A stretch of DNA of 64,000 nt, taken from assembly GCF_000686905.1 (NCBI RefSeq), contig NZ_JMLW01000006.1:55242-119241 (forward strand), written 5' to 3'. The position numbers and the translations under genes were made by a program. The DNA is from Marinospirillum insulare DSM 21763. Lineage in GTDB: Bacteria > Pseudomonadota > Gammaproteobacteria > Pseudomonadales > Halomonadaceae. This document shows, piece by piece, positions 35,317 to 45,269 of the stretch. Within the stretch, counting starts at the first letter, position 1; each line of letters starts with the position of its first letter. The notes under the pieces were generated by a model. That model was not told the origin of the DNA. It did not search any database and saw nothing but the letters and a program-made list of their open reading frames with translations.

Positions 35317-36429
35317 ATGGAACAGAAACCTAACTACCAAAAAGTCGCCATCAATGATTTAACGAGTGGCATGTGGGTTTGTCGGCTTGATAGTGATTTA
35401 GAAGACCAGCCCTTTGAAACGCGTGGCTTTTATTTTTCTAGCCTTAAGCAACTCCATGCTTTAGTAGACGATTGCCGCTACGTTTATATAGACACCAACC
35501 GAAAAGATACTCGTAAGCTTTATATTAATATTCGCACGCAAATGGATCGTATTTTTGCTGACTTACGCATGGGCAAAGCCCTAGAGCATAGACGTATGCG
35601 ACAGGTGCTTAAAGATTTAATGCAGGCGGTATTGCATGATAGTAAAAGTATGCTTTATTTAGCCATGCTGCGTGAACACCAGGATGACTTAGTAACAAAA
35701 GCAGTAACCGTTGCTGTTCTAAGTCTTGCTTTTGCTAAGCATCTAGCCCTTAAACAAACCGAGTTACTTCCCTTAGGTATGGGCGCTCTTTTGCATCCTA
35801 TTGGGCTACTGCAAGTACCTAATCAAATTCTTAGTAAGTCTCAACCTTTAACTTCTGATGAGTTAGCTTTAGTAAGGCAATACCCTCAACAGGGATATAG
35901 TTATTTACAGGCACAAAAAGGCTTTGAAGCAGCCACATTAGATATCGTTTTACACCACCAAGAAAGGGTTAACGGTAGCGGCTACCCTAACCAACTTAAA
36001 GGTAAGGAAATTAGCTTTTTAGCTAGAATTGTAGCTATCACCTCTGTTTATGAAGCCTTAACTCGCAAGCGAAGTGATAGAGATGCTTTGTCCCCCTCTA
36101 AAGCACTAAGCCAACTTTACCGTTGGCGCTTTGAGGACTTTGATAACCGCTTAGTTGAGAAGTTTATTCAGAGCCTAGGTGTTTACCCACCTGGCTGTTT
36201 GGTAGAACTTAATACGGGTGCCCTTGCTGTTGTTTACGCAACTCACCCCGACCAACGGCTTAACCCTAAGATTAAACTCTTAACCTCTAAAGACTTAGTG
36301 CCTTTAGCTGAACAAGAACTGGTAGATTTAGCCGAAACAAAAGCAATGAATATTGTTAAGGCTCTGGATCCAAAAGAGCCTCGTTTTGAAAAGCTATTAA
36401 AAGAAGTGCTTAACGAAAAAAATACTTAA
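35317..36429 (+). CDS. DUF3391-HD-GYP family protein with degenerate metal site
   Basis: 370 residues. The N-terminal DUF3391-like part (~7-75, VAINDLTSGMWVCRLD) is followed by an HD-GYP domain (~115-310). The HHQERVNGSGYP motif is intact (H213, H214, G222-P224), but the HD dyad reads LLHPIG (H160, P161 in place of Asp), and the family DxxDALT reads SVYEALT (S243, E246). Active HD-GYP proteins hydrolyse c-di-GMP with a di- or tri-iron centre. Loss of the HD aspartate suggests a binding protein or altered enzyme. It is divergent from galU and ends four bases before the converging SDR gene. Confidence 0.85.
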   Translation: MEQKPNYQKVAINDLTSGMWVCRLDSDLEDQPFETRGFYFSSLKQLHALVDDCRYVYIDTNRKDTRKLYINIRTQMDRIFADLRMGKALEHRRMRQVLKDLMQAVLHDSKSMLYLAMLREHQDDLVTKAVTVAVLSLAFAKHLALKQTELLPLGMGALLHPIGLLQVPNQILSKSQPLTSDELALVRQYPQQGYSYLQAQKGFEAATLDIVLHHQERVNGSGYPNQLKGKEISFLARIVAITSVYEALTRKRSDRDALSPSKALSQLYRWRFEDFDNRLVEKFIQSLGVYPPGCLVELNTGALAVVYATHPDQRLNPKIKLLTSKDLVPLAEQELVDLAETKAMNIVKALDPKEPRFEKLLKEVLNEKNT

Positions 36430-36433
36430 TATC

Positions 36434-37192
36434 TTACCGATTGGGTTGGGCATTAAACTGTTGTCCTGTTATACCCTTGCTATCAGGCCCCATAAGGTAA
36501 AGGTAGGTTCCCATAATTTCTTCTGGTTTGCGCAGAGTATCAGGGTGCTCGGCTGGAAAGGCATCAGCACGCATTTGCGTGCGTGTTGCACCAGGGTTAA
36601 GACTATTCACACGTATATTGCTAATATTTTCTAGTTCTTGTGATAAAACTTGTACAAAGCCTTCGGTGGCAAATTTTGAACAAGCATAGGGTCCCCAGTA
36701 AGCTCGGCCCACTCGTCCTACCGAAGAAGAAGTGAAGATGATTGAAGCATCTTCTGATTGCTCTAACAGGGATAAGGTTGCCTGCTGCAACATAACTTGA
36801 GCATTAAAGTTAATATGCATAACTCTTTGCCACAATTCTGGATTATAAGACTGTACTGGGCTAAGTGTGCCTAAGATGCTGGCATTGTGTAAAACGCCAT
36901 CTAAACGGCCAAAGGTTTCATATAGACGGTCAGCCATGGCTTGGTAATCTGGCCAGCTAGCACCTTCTAAGTTCAGCGGGTAAATAGCCGGCTCTGGCCC
37001 ACCTGCTTCTAGAATTTCATCATAAACAGCTTCTAACTTACTAATGGTTCTACCTAGCAAAACCACACTGGCACCTAGTGCAGCGTAGGCTTTTGCTGCT
37101 GCTCGTCCAATACCTGCGCCTGCACCTGTCACTAGAATAACTTTATCTTTTAGTAAGTTTGCTGCTGGCTGGTAATCAAATTCACACAACAT
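36434..37192 (-). CDS. yciK: Short-chain dehydrogenase/reductase, YciK-like
   Basis: 252 residues, classical SDR. NADP/NAD loop VTGAGAGIGRAAA near residue 21, NAS in LDGVLHNASILG, catalytic Ser in IIFTSSSVG and YxxxK in YACSKFATEG, then NPGATRT. Overall length and the N-terminal YQPAANLLKDKVILVTG match YciK of enterobacteria, an oxidoreductase with no firm substrate. It starts 15 bases after cpoB and is the last gene of the leftward ruv-tol-pal block. Confidence 0.9.
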   Translation of the reverse strand: MLCEFDYQPAANLLKDKVILVTGAGAGIGRAAAKAYAALGASVVLLGRTISKLEAVYDEILEAGGPEPAIYPLNLEGASWPDYQAMADRLYETFGRLDGVLHNASILGTLSPVQSYNPELWQRVMHINFNAQVMLQQATLSLLEQSEDASIIFTSSSVGRVGRAYWGPYACSKFATEGFVQVLSQELENISNIRVNSLNPGATRTQMRADAFPAEHPDTLRKPEEIMGTYLYLMGPDSKGITGQQFNAQPNR

Positions 37193-37207
37193 GGTTAAAA
37201 TCCAAAA

Positions 37208-37978
37208 TTATTTATTAAGGTAATTACGGGCAAGGTCTGCTGCAGGCTCACGTGGATGATTAGCTATTACTTGTTGCATCGTCTGTTTTGCTTTCTTGTC
37301 ATTGCCATAACGCGCATAAATTAAGCCAAGTTTGTACTTAGAGTCTGCAATTTTAAAACTGCTAGGGTGGTTATTAACCACAGCATCAAACATTTTCTCT
37401 GCTTCTGCCGTGCGATTTTGCGCCATGTATATTTCACCTAACCAATAATAAGCATTACCTATGAGTCGGGAGTTAGGGTATTCACGAATAAAGGTTTGGA
37501 AACTTGCTATTGCTTCATCAAAGCGTTGCTCAGGTACATGGGCATAAGCTTGATTGTAAGCTTGTTGATCACCCAACGATGGCTTAGCTAACTCTTCAGT
37601 AGCTGTTGCATCAGCTGGTGGGAGGCTAGGCGGCTTGCTAATGGGGGTTTCTTCTAATGCTAAAATTCGTTTGGCATATTCTTGAGCACGTTGATCTAAA
37701 TCTAGGTAGCGATTACGTTGCTCAGTCTGCATTTTTGAAAGGGTGTTTTCTTGTTGCTCAACCATGTTTCGCAGGGCTTTAATCTCTTGTTGCATTTGCT
37801 CTATTTGCATTAAGAGTTCTGCGTTAGCAACTGCAACAGCACGTGAATCGGCCTGTGAGCTAGCTGTAAAAGTGGCAAGGGTTAAAAAAGTTAGGAAAGA
37901 AAAAGTAGAAAGAAAACGGGGGGCTAAAATAGCCCCCACTTTCTCTCTGACCTTGGCAAGGAGTTGATTTGCTTTCAC
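37208..37978 (-). CDS. cpoB: Cell division coordinator CpoB (YbgF)
   Basis: 256 residues, periplasmic. A long N-terminus with a hydrophobic signal (FLSTFSFLTFLTLATFTASSQA) is followed by a trimerising coiled coil (~55-115) and three TPR-like repeats (QAYNQAYAHV, AYYWLGEIYMAQN, SKYKLGLIYARYG). CpoB links the Tol-Pal machine to PBP1B-driven septal peptidoglycan synthesis. The start is a GTG at 37978 with GGAG nine bases upstream, 21 bases after pal. Confidence 0.93.
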   Translation of the reverse strand: MKANQLLAKVREKVGAILAPRFLSTFSFLTFLTLATFTASSQADSRAVAVANAELLMQIEQMQQEIKALRNMVEQQENTLSKMQTEQRNRYLDLDQRAQEYAKRILALEETPISKPPSLPPADATATEELAKPSLGDQQAYNQAYAHVPEQRFDEAIASFQTFIREYPNSRLIGNAYYWLGEIYMAQNRTAEAEKMFDAVVNNHPSSFKIADSKYKLGLIYARYGNDKKAKQTMQQVIANHPREPAADLARNYLNK

Positions 37979-37999
37979 GTCAGAGGACTCCGCTTAATA

Positions 38000-38539
38000 C
38001 TAGTAGTTAAACTCTACACGGCGGTTTTTGCTATAAGCTTCGCTAGATTGACCTCTAACCGCAGGACGCTCTTCACCGTAGCTAACTACTTCTAGCTGGC
38101 TAGCATCTACGCCTTGTAGTGATAAGTAACGCTGTACAGAGTTACCACGACGCTCACCTAGTGCAAGGTTGTACTCAGGAGTACCGCGCTCATCTGTGTG
38201 GCCTTCTAGTTTTACTGTTGCAGAAGGGTTAGCCATTAAATAAGCAGCATGTCCGTTTAACACATCATAAAACTCACTACGGATGTTTGACTTATCAAAG
38301 TCGAAATAAATAGTGTTAATAGCAGGTAAAACTGTATCAGTAACAGCATCTACTTGATCTTCGGCATCGCTCATACCTTCTGCTAATGCTTCATCACTTG
38401 AGTGGACTTCTTCTGCTACAACTTCTTCCGTTATTTCGTCTGCTACTTCTTCTTGAGTATTTGCATCACCACCACAACCTGCAACTAATGCAAAAACTGC
38501 TGCTAATGCAAAAACCTTGCTGTGTTTCATAAGTTCCAT
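38000..38539 (-). CDS. pal: Peptidoglycan-associated lipoprotein
   Basis: 179 residues. Signal peptide with lipobox LVAGC (lipidated C22), then an unusually acidic linker (EEVADEITEEVVAEEVHSSD, about residues 30-50), then the OmpA-like peptidoglycan-binding domain with YFDFDKSNI, LEGHTDERGTPEYNLALGERR and KNRRVEFNY. It anchors the outer membrane to peptidoglycan and is moved by TolB and the TolQRA motor. GGAG six bases before the first ATG supports the start at 38539 over the one at 38530. A gap of 91 bases to tolB may hold an extra promoter. Confidence 0.96.
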   Translation of the reverse strand: MELMKHSKVFALAAVFALVAGCGGDANTQEEVADEITEEVVAEEVHSSDEALAEGMSDAEDQVDAVTDTVLPAINTIYFDFDKSNIRSEFYDVLNGHAAYLMANPSATVKLEGHTDERGTPEYNLALGERRGNSVQRYLSLQGVDASQLEVVSYGEERPAVRGQSSEAYSKNRRVEFNY

Positions 38540-38630
38540 AATTTTCTCCAGTTACTATTTTTTTATTTCACTTTGACCATTAGCAGTTGTTGCTTAAGGC
38601 CACTACTTTAACCTAACAGTTAAAATTCTT

Positions 38631-39947
38631 TTAATTCAAATAAGGCGACCAAGCCGGCTCTCTTACGTTGCCACTAGCTGCTGGTAGTTCATATTGAATT
38701 CTACCATCTGTAGATACAACTCCAAGCACACCTTTTTCACCGATCATTAAAGCATAAATTATCATTGCACCGTTAGGGGCCACACTAGGTGACTCATCTA
38801 GCGGGGAGGTTGACAGTATGCGTGTACGACCCGTGCCCATATTAAGCGCAGCTATACTAAATAGTCCACCTCCTGACCCTCTATGTACCATAAAAACTTC
38901 TCTTCCATTAGGAGAGTAGCGTGGCCGAGCATTATAATTACCTTCAAAACTCAGCCTTTTTTCTTCTCCACTGGCTAAATCAATCTGATAAACCTGTGGT
39001 CCTCCACTACGTCCCGAGGTAAAGATAAGGCTTTTTCCATCGGGCGACCATGAAGGTTCGGTATCTATAGCGTAATGATGCGTGACTCTTGTTAACCGTC
39101 GGTCATCTAAATGATAAATATATACCTCTGCATTGCCGTCACGCGATAAGGTCATGGCAATTTTTTTACCATCAGGTGACCAGGCGGGTGACCCATTTAA
39201 TCCTTTAAAATTAGTGAGTTGGTAGCGTTTACCGGTTGCCAGCTCTTGGACAAAAATGGCTTGACGGCCTGTTTCAAAGGATACATAAGCTAATTTTTTA
39301 GCATCTGGCGACCAGCTGGGCGATAACAAAGGTTGCTTAGATGTCAAAATAGTACGTGACTCTTGGCCATCAGCATCAGCAACATGCAACCTGTAGGTAT
39401 AGTCCATCGTTTTGCCTTTTTGCTGTGTTGTGATGTATGCAATACGAGTAGAAAAAATACCTTTTTGCCCAGTTAATCTCTCATAAATTCTGTCACTAAT
39501 AAAATGCGCTCTATTTCGTAAGTTGTCTTGGCTAGCAACAACACTTTCTGATAAAAGTGACTTTTGCTGATTAACTTCAAACAACTGGTACTTAATTCGA
39601 AGGTTTCCATCTTCTAGAGCTTCTATACTACCCACAACCAAATAATTCACTTTAAGCAAGCGCCAGTCTCGATAAACAACCTCTTCAGCTTTTGTAGGTA
39701 AACTGACTAAGTCTTCTCGAGGAAGGGCACGAAACAAGCCCGTTCGAGACAGGTTTGCAGAAATCAAACTAGCCACATCTTCACTTAGGCTACCCTTGCC
39801 CTGCCACATAAAAGGGACGATAGCTACAGGTATTGCTTGATCATTCCCTTTGGTGATTCTTATCGTTAAGTCTGCATTGACAAAAGAGCTTAACAATAAC
39901 ATCAACAGCATTAAACCTGTCGTAAAAAAGTGACGAGCATTAATCAC
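38631..39947 (-). CDS. tolB: Tol-Pal system beta-propeller protein TolB
   Basis: 438 residues, periplasmic. Signal peptide ([20 protein letters not shown]) with cleavage likely before DLTIRITKG, the TolA-box-like mature N-terminus. The N-terminal domain (~30-165) is followed by a six-bladed propeller with repeated [12 protein letters not shown] blades ([52 protein letters not shown]). It shuttles Pal during outer-membrane constriction. The start overlaps the tolA stop by four bases (ATGA). Confidence 0.97.
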   Translation of the reverse strand: MINARHFFTTGLMLLMLLLSSFVNADLTIRITKGNDQAIPVAIVPFMWQGKGSLSEDVASLISANLSRTGLFRALPREDLVSLPTKAEEVVYRDWRLLKVNYLVVGSIEALEDGNLRIKYQLFEVNQQKSLLSESVVASQDNLRNRAHFISDRIYERLTGQKGIFSTRIAYITTQQKGKTMDYTYRLHVADADGQESRTILTSKQPLLSPSWSPDAKKLAYVSFETGRQAIFVQELATGKRYQLTNFKGLNGSPAWSPDGKKIAMTLSRDGNAEVYIYHLDDRRLTRVTHHYAIDTEPSWSPDGKSLIFTSGRSGGPQVYQIDLASGEEKRLSFEGNYNARPRYSPNGREVFMVHRGSGGGLFSIAALNMGTGRTRILSTSPLDESPSVAPNGAMIIYALMIGEKGVLGVVSTDGRIQYELPAASGNVREPAWSPYLN

Positions 39948-40852
39948 AGTGCTAAGTCCTCTGGTGAAAACACAAAAATTAACTGCCTAAACTTATCTCG
40001 CTGACGTGGTTCTAAACGCAACAAAGGAAAAGGAGCAGCCTTTTCTACTGCCTGAACAGCTGAACGATCAAATGCACTGTTTCCGCTGCTCTTAACAATT
40101 TTTATTCCATTATTAGCTAACTCACCTGTCCCTAACAAGGCAACTTCTAAGGTGGTTTCTAACTCACTGCCTACGCCTGGTGGCCTTATCCATTGGCTAG
40201 AAATCATATCAAACATAACGCTTTCCATGCTGGCAATAGCTTCAGCATCAATTTCAGCTTGTTCAGCGGCTCGTTCTGCACGAATACGCTCTGACTCTTC
40301 CCACACTCTTAGCTCTTCAGCCCTTTGCTTGGCAGCTTCTTGATCTCGTCTAGCTTCTATTTGGCGTTTAATAGCTTCTTCTTCTGCTCGCTGCTTTTCA
40401 GCAGCAGTTTTCTTTCTTTGTTCGGCTTCTTTCTCGCGCTTTAATTGTAGTTGCTTTTGCTGTTCAGCCTGTTGTTTTTCAGCGGCTTTCTTCTTGGCTG
40501 CAGCTTCACGCTCTGCTTGTTTTTTTCTACGCTCTGCAGCTAAGCGTTTTTGTTCTGCTGCCTGCTCTTTTTTCTGCGCATCTGCTAGGCGTTTTTGTTC
40601 TGCTGCTTTTTGTTCTGCTTCACGTTTTTTAGCTTCTTCTTGCTGCTGACGTTTTTTTTGCTTTTGCTCTTTAGCCCGTTCATCCCTTTTTATCTTGGGA
40701 TCTATTGCACCTATTCCTGCACTAATCGTAGGAGGAACTTCAAACTTAGGCTCAGTTATTATTGACCCCTGCCAAACTAAAAGCGTCAAAATAATCACAT
40801 GCATAAGCAAGGCTAAAGTGACGGACATGGGCAAATTAACGGACTTCACCAA
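39944..40852 (-). CDS. tolA: Tol-Pal system energy-transducing protein TolA
   Basis: 302 residues. One N-terminal membrane helix ([18 protein letters not shown]), then a long Lys/Ala/Glu/Gln helical domain II (~55-200) that spans the periplasm, then a compact domain III that binds TolB ([35 protein letters not shown]). TolQR drive it with the proton motive force. The start is either TTG 40852 or GTG 40849; there is no ATG before the helix except one eight codons in. It lies six bases after tolR. Confidence 0.95.
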   Translation of the reverse strand: MVKSVNLPMSVTLALLMHVIILTLLVWQGSIITEPKFEVPPTISAGIGAIDPKIKRDERAKEQKQKKRQQQEEAKKREAEQKAAEQKRLADAQKKEQAAEQKRLAAERRKKQAEREAAAKKKAAEKQQAEQQKQLQLKREKEAEQRKKTAAEKQRAEEEAIKRQIEARRDQEAAKQRAEELRVWEESERIRAERAAEQAEIDAEAIASMESVMFDMISSQWIRPPGVGSELETTLEVALLGTGELANNGIKIVKSSGNSAFDRSAVQAVEKAAPFPLLRLEPRQRDKFRQLIFVFSPEDLAL

Positions 40853-40858
40853 GCTTCC

Positions 40859-41302
40859 CTAATTATCTTCTGGCGGTGTAGTAATTAATTCAACTTGAGT
40901 TACTCCCGCTCCCTTAAGCTTATCCATTAAACTCATAATTTCACCATAAGTAACTCGACGATCACCCCGAATATAAACAGGTAGCTGGGGGTTGTGTTTT
41001 TTTATGGCTTGAACTTGATTAATTATTACAGCTAATTCTAGTGGGTCTTCTGAATCCTTCCCTTGTTCTAGGTAGTAGCGACCATTGGCTTTTAATGAAA
41101 TAACTAGTGGCTCCTCTTCTGGATCGCTATCAATAGGTGCAGCAACAACTTCTGGTAGATCAACTTCAACACCTTGAATTAACATGGGCGCAGTAATCAT
41201 AAAAATAACGAGCAGCACCAGCATTACATCTATGTAAGGCAGAACATTAACTTCTGAAATAGGTAGCTTAGGGGCGCTGCGGCGAAATCTTGGCTTAGGC
41301 AT
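40859..41302 (-). CDS. tolR: Tol-Pal motor protein TolR
   Basis: 147 residues, ExbD/TolR family. A single membrane helix carries the functional Asp in NVLPYIDVMLVLLVIFMITA, and the periplasmic domain has the family YIRGDRRVTYGEIMSLMDKLK. With TolQ it forms the proton-driven motor that energises TolA. Nine bases separate it from tolQ. Confidence 0.97.
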   Translation of the reverse strand: MPKPRFRRSAPKLPISEVNVLPYIDVMLVLLVIFMITAPMLIQGVEVDLPEVVAAPIDSDPEEEPLVISLKANGRYYLEQGKDSEDPLELAVIINQVQAIKKHNPQLPVYIRGDRRVTYGEIMSLMDKLKGAGVTQVELITTPPEDN

Positions 41303-41311
41303 GGTTATCTC

Positions 41312-41986
41312 TTAGTCTGCTTTTCGGGCAACTAGGCTACGATGCAAAATACCCGAAAACTCATCAGCAAAGTTTTCATAGTGATTAAGTAATAGTTCAC
41401 TAGAAGACAAGTAGCGGTTGTAGGCAACTACAGCAGGAATAGCTACAAATAAACCTAAAGCTGTGGTTATCAGAGCTTCAGCCATACCTGGAGCTACAAC
41501 AGCAAAGGTAGCCTGCTTAACCACAGCAAGACTACGAAAAGCCTCAATAATTCCCCACACAGTTCCAAACAGTCCTATATGCGGACTAACAGAACCTATA
41601 GTTGCCAAAAGAGGTAAGCCATCATGTAAATGGTCTTGCTCTTCAGCAATAGCAATACGCATAGAGCGTTCAACGGCTTCTAAAATTGTGGCTGGATCTG
41701 TGGTTTGTTTATGAATGCGATTGAAGGTTTTATAGCCAGAAAAAACGATGCGTTCAGCGCCTTCAGCTTCATGAGGGTCGGTAGTACGAAAAAGCTCACT
41801 TAGCTCCATGCCTGACCAAAAACGCTCACGAAATTCTTGGTGTGCTGTACGTGCTTGTTTAAAGAGCTGCCAGCGTTGAAAGATACTTACCCAAGAAATA
41901 ATTGAACCAAGTAGTAGGCAAAGCATTAAAAACTGTATAAATAGGCTGGACCCTAACATCATGTCCACAAAGGTTAACTCTTGCAC
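41312..41986 (-). CDS. tolQ: Tol-Pal motor protein TolQ
   Basis: 224 residues, ExbB/TolQ/MotA family with three membrane helices (~10-32, ~130-155, ~165-190). Signature HIGLFGTVWGIIEAF in helix 2 and ALITTALGLFVAIPAVVAYNR in helix 3. The frame runs to 42001, but AAGGAG at 41992-41997 lies five bases before a GTG at 41986, so I take that GTG as the start. It surrounds the TolR dimer in the proton channel. Confidence 0.96.
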   Translation of the reverse strand: MQELTFVDMMLGSSLFIQFLMLCLLLGSIISWVSIFQRWQLFKQARTAHQEFRERFWSGMELSELFRTTDPHEAEGAERIVFSGYKTFNRIHKQTTDPATILEAVERSMRIAIAEEQDHLHDGLPLLATIGSVSPHIGLFGTVWGIIEAFRSLAVVKQATFAVVAPGMAEALITTALGLFVAIPAVVAYNRYLSSSELLLNHYENFADEFSGILHRSLVARKAD

Positions 41987-42044
41987 TTGAACTCCTTGCA
42001 CCTTGGTAAATTAAAATAAGGGACTCTAGTTAGCTTTCTAGCTG

Positions 42045-42440
42045 CTAATTATCTAGCTGTGGCAATTGATGTAACAGCGTCTCAGGCAGGCGACAGGGTC
42101 GCAAACTTTCACGGTCGACACAAGCAACTTCTATGCTTCCAGAACATAAAGTAGCCGCATTACGAGTTATTTGTTGCTGAAAGAAAAGTCTGGCACCTCG
42201 GTAGCTCTCTAAGTTTAAAGAGACTTCTAGCTGGTCATCAAGCAAAGCAGGCTGTTGGTAACTTAGCTTTACATCCCTCACCACAAAAAGAACTGGCAGG
42301 TTAGTTTGGTTAAAACCTAAAGTTCTTAGCCACTCAGTACGCGCCCTTTCCATAAACTTTAGGTAATTCACATAATAAACAATGCCACCGGCATCGGTAT
42401 CTTCGTAATAAACCCGCACGGGTAAACTAAAATTATTCAT
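42045..42440 (-). CDS. ybgC: Acyl-CoA thioesterase YbgC, hot-dog fold
   Basis: 131 residues from the ATG at 42440, which overlaps the ruvB stop as ATGA; the frame extends nine codons into ruvB but coupling and the family N-terminus favour this start. Hot-dog motif [27 protein letters not shown] has the catalytic Asp in YEDTDAGG. YbgC hydrolyses acyl-CoA thioesters and is the usual first gene of the tol-pal cluster. Confidence 0.95.
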   Translation of the reverse strand: MNNFSLPVRVYYEDTDAGGIVYYVNYLKFMERARTEWLRTLGFNQTNLPVLFVVRDVKLSYQQPALLDDQLEVSLNLESYRGARLFFQQQITRNAATLCSGSIEVACVDRESLRPCRLPETLLHQLPQLDN

Positions 42441-43438
42441 GGCTGCTTTAAACCAAAGTGCTGCCAAGCTAGGTCTGTTACTTGCCTACCCCGAGCTGTA
42501 CGCATCATAAAACCTTGTTGAATTAAGTAGGGTTCTAACACTTCTTCTATTGTGTCGCGCGCTTCTGAAATTGCAGCAGAAAGACTATCCACCCCCACTG
42601 GACCACCAGCAAACTTTTCCATCATAGCTAAAAGCATGCGCCTGTCCATAGAGTCGAGTCCGTGAGTGTCTACATTCAATAAGTTAAGTGCCAGGTCTGC
42701 GATTTCTTTGTTAATGCAACCATTAGATTTCACTTCTGCAAAATCCCTTACACGGCGTAATAAGCGGTTGGCAATGCGCGGTGTGCCTCGAGAGCGTCGA
42801 GCAATTTCTTCTGCGCCACCTTCTTCTACTGTTAAGCCTAGAAGCTTGGCTGAACGGGTAACTATATAAGTAAGGTCTTCTACTGAATAAAACTCTAAAC
42901 GCTGCACTATGCCAAAGCGATCCCTTAAAGGCGCGGTTAGCATTCCTGCTCGGGTAGTTGCACCCACAAGGGTGAAAGGAGGTAAGTCGAGTTTAATAGA
43001 ACGGGCAGCTGGCCCTTCACCAATCATTATATCTAGTTGGTAATCTTCCATAGCTGGGTAGAGCACTTCCTCTACTACAGGGCTTAACCGATGAATTTCA
43101 TCAATGAATAGCACATCACCTTCACTCAGATTAGTAAGCATGGCTGCTAAATCGCCAGCCTTTTCCATCACTGGTCCGGAGGTGCTTTTGATTGATACAT
43201 CCATTTCGCTAGCAATGATATTGGCTAGGGTGGTTTTACCTAGGCCGGGGGGACCAAAAATAAGCGTATGATCTAAGGCTTCTTTACGACCTCTGGCTGC
43301 CTCAATAAAAATCTCCATCTGCTCACAGACTTGCGGCTGACCACGATAGTCTGCCAAAGTTTTAGGGCGTATGGCATGATCTTGACTGTAATCTTGGGGC
43401 TGTTCAGTAGCAGCTATCAGGCGGTCATCTTCTATCAC
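42437..43438 (-). CDS. ruvB: Holliday junction branch-migration ATPase RuvB
   Basis: 333 residues. AAA+ motifs: Walker [10 protein letters not shown] (62-70), Walker [12 protein letters not shown], sensor [17 protein letters not shown] with the arginine finger, and a C-terminal winged helix ([21 protein letters not shown], seen as [13 protein letters not shown]). It starts with GTG, which overlaps the ruvA stop as GTGA. Works as a hexamer with RuvA at recombination junctions. Confidence 0.98.
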   Translation of the reverse strand: MIEDDRLIAATEQPQDYSQDHAIRPKTLADYRGQPQVCEQMEIFIEAARGRKEALDHTLIFGPPGLGKTTLANIIASEMDVSIKSTSGPVMEKAGDLAAMLTNLSEGDVLFIDEIHRLSPVVEEVLYPAMEDYQLDIMIGEGPAARSIKLDLPPFTLVGATTRAGMLTAPLRDRFGIVQRLEFYSVEDLTYIVTRSAKLLGLTVEEGGAEEIARRSRGTPRIANRLLRRVRDFAEVKSNGCINKEIADLALNLLNVDTHGLDSMDRRMLLAMMEKFAGGPVGVDSLSAAISEARDTIEEVLEPYLIQQGFMMRTARGRQVTDLAWQHFGLKQP

Positions 43439-44049
43439 TTGGCCATACCTTTAAGGGCAGCACGAATTAAATCTTGAGTATCCATGCCTTCACTGGCTAT
43501 GGCTGCAATGGCTTTACTGGCTTCGGTTAGCTTATAACCTAAAGCAACTAGCGCAGACTCAGCTTCTGCTCGTGGATTAACAGCGGGTAACTCGGCCTCT
43601 ACACCAGCTTCTAATTCTAACTTTGCCATTTGTTGTGGCTGCCAAGCTTTCAAACGGTCTCTTAAATCAATCAGTAAGCGTTCAGCTGTTTTTTTTCCTA
43701 TGCCTGGAATACGGGTTAAGGCTTGCAAGTCTTCATTTTGAATTGCTTGCAATAAACTGGTGCTTTCCATAGCCGACATAATTGCAATACCAACTTTAGG
43801 GCCGATTCCGGTCACTTTAATCAGTTCACGAAATAGCTGCCGGTCTTCTAGGCGGGCAAAGCCATATAAAAGATTGGCATCTTCTCGAATAACTTGGTGT
43901 ATCCACAAAACCAGCGTTTCATCTAAAGCTGGCAAAACAGCAAATACCGACAGAGGCAGAGTTACTTCATAACCTACGCCTTGAATATCCAAAATAATCC
44001 AAGAGGGTTGTTTTTCAACCAACTTGCCTTCTAATCGCCCGATCATCAT
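43435..44049 (-). CDS. ruvA: Holliday junction DNA-binding protein RuvA
   Basis: 204 residues. An N-terminal OB fold ([20 protein letters not shown]), tandem helix-hairpin-helix motifs ([19 protein letters not shown] and [19 protein letters not shown]) and a C-terminal UBA-like domain that contacts RuvB ([19 protein letters not shown]). Two adjacent ATG codons (44049, 44046); the second gives the usual family N-terminus. The first overlaps the stop of the TRIC gene as ATGA. Confidence 0.97.
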   Translation of the reverse strand: MMIGRLEGKLVEKQPSWIILDIQGVGYEVTLPLSVFAVLPALDETLVLWIHQVIREDANLLYGFARLEDRQLFRELIKVTGIGPKVGIAIMSAMESTSLLQAIQNEDLQALTRIPGIGKKTAERLLIDLRDRLKAWQPQQMAKLELEAGVEAELPAVNPRAEAESALVALGYKLTEASKAIAAIASEGMDTQDLIRAALKGMAK

Positions 44050-44714
44050 GAATTGTCTTTTTCCTCTGAATGCTGAGTGTCCTCAATCGACAAAAACACG
44101 GGTAGGTGTAAATGCCAATGAATAGCCGCTAGACGCATACTTAAAACGACCGACATGGCCATTAAGGTATTAAAGGTTTCCCAACTAGCGGGTAAAAACC
44201 AATTAAGATTGACATAAACAATGGCGCCAGCCATCACCGCTGTGGCATAGATTTCTTTTTCAAAAATCATCGGTTTAACTGCGGTTAGTACATCACGCAA
44301 AATGCCACCAAATACGCCTGTCATAACCCCAGTCACTACAGATATTAAGGGTGAATGACCTAGTGAAATAGCTACTTTAGCACCGATCACTGTAAAAACA
44401 GCCAACCCAATTGCATCTGCTACTTGCACTGCATAGTGTGGAAAACGAATTTTTCTAGCCAGAGCAAAAACAATTAACGAAGTGAAAATGGTTAGCCAGA
44501 TATACATATTGTTTTGTACCCAAAACACCGGCAAACGACCTAGAATTAAATCACGTAAAGTTCCACCACCTATAGCTGTTACTGTTCCAACAATGATCAC
44601 ACCAAATAAATCTAGGCGGCGTTCAGCTGCTGCTAATACGCCAGCCAAAGCAAAAACTACCGTACCAAAAAGGTCTAGGGAGAATATAAATAGGGGAAGA
44701 TCAAAATCTATCAT
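44046..44714 (-). CDS. TRIC-family (trimeric intracellular cation channel) membrane protein
   Basis: 222 residues with seven predicted membrane helices arranged as two related halves. The paired glycine-rich motifs are IGGGTLRDLILGR and FGGILRDVLTAVKP, typical of the bacterial TRIC/UPF0126 family (YadS, YicG), which conducts K+ in studied homologues. The ATG at 44714 overlaps the ruvC stop as TGATG, and the stop overlaps ruvA. So it is translationally embedded in the ruvC-ruvA-ruvB unit, where other gammaproteobacteria have nothing. Confidence 0.88.
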   Translation of the reverse strand: MIDFDLPLFIFSLDLFGTVVFALAGVLAAAERRLDLFGVIIVGTVTAIGGGTLRDLILGRLPVFWVQNNMYIWLTIFTSLIVFALARKIRFPHYAVQVADAIGLAVFTVIGAKVAISLGHSPLISVVTGVMTGVFGGILRDVLTAVKPMIFEKEIYATAVMAGAIVYVNLNWFLPASWETFNTLMAMSVVLSMRLAAIHWHLHLPVFLSIEDTQHSEEKDNS

Positions 44715-45268
44715 CAAGTGCGCCGCACCAAGGTTTTAGGATCGAAATTACGCCAACTACTGCCACGTTTAGCAGCTAGCTGACCCGATAATGCCAATAA
44801 GCCGCTAGAAGTATAAGCATGGCACATGGCTATAGCCAAAGCATCGGCAGCGTCTTCTTGGGGGGTGGCAGAAAGCTTTAGAAGGGATTTAACCATGTGT
44901 TGAACTTGAGTTTTGTCTGCCGCACCTGTTCCGGTAACGGCCAACTTAACTTCTTTAGCTGAATACTCGCTCATTTCTAAGCCATGATTAGCTACACAAA
45001 CAACGGCAGACCCTCTTGCCTGCCCTAACTTAAGTGCTGAATCTGCATTTTTAGCCATAAATACTCTTTCTATGGCTACCTGCTCTGGTTGATAGCGAGC
45101 AATAATTTCTGCAAGACTGGCATAAATCTGTGCCAATTTTTGAGGTAAGTCCTCGGCCTTGACCCTAATACAACCACTAGCTAGGTAACTAAAGTGACTA
45201 CCCGATGTATTTATAAGCCCGTAGCCAGTAATGCGCGAACCAGGATCAATGCCGAGAATAAGGGCCAT
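44714..45268 (-). CDS. ruvC: Holliday junction resolvase RuvC
   Basis: 184 residues from the ATG at 45268; the frame is open further upstream into yebC but the family N-terminus is [19 protein letters not shown] (catalytic D7). Other active-site residues are in [11 protein letters not shown] (Glu) and [12 protein letters not shown] (two Asp). It cuts Holliday junctions symmetrically. The start is one base after the yebC stop (TGATATG). Confidence 0.97.
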   Translation of the reverse strand: MALILGIDPGSRITGYGLINTSGSHFSYLASGCIRVKAEDLPQKLAQIYASLAEIIARYQPEQVAIERVFMAKNADSALKLGQARGSAVVCVANHGLEMSEYSAKEVKLAVTGTGAADKTQVQHMVKSLLKLSATPQEDAADALAIAMCHAYTSSGLLALSGQLAAKRGSSWRNFDPKTLVRRT

Positions 45269-45269
45269 A

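Noticed and set aside
37193..37207. tRNA genes after cpoB
   Set aside because: Many gammaproteobacteria have tRNA genes downstream of the tol-pal cluster, but here only 15 bases separate cpoB from the SDR gene and there is no cloverleaf.
40200..40700. Repetitive DNA in tolA
   Set aside because: The repeated Lys/Ala/Glu/Gln codons are the normal helical domain II of TolA, not a separate repeat element.
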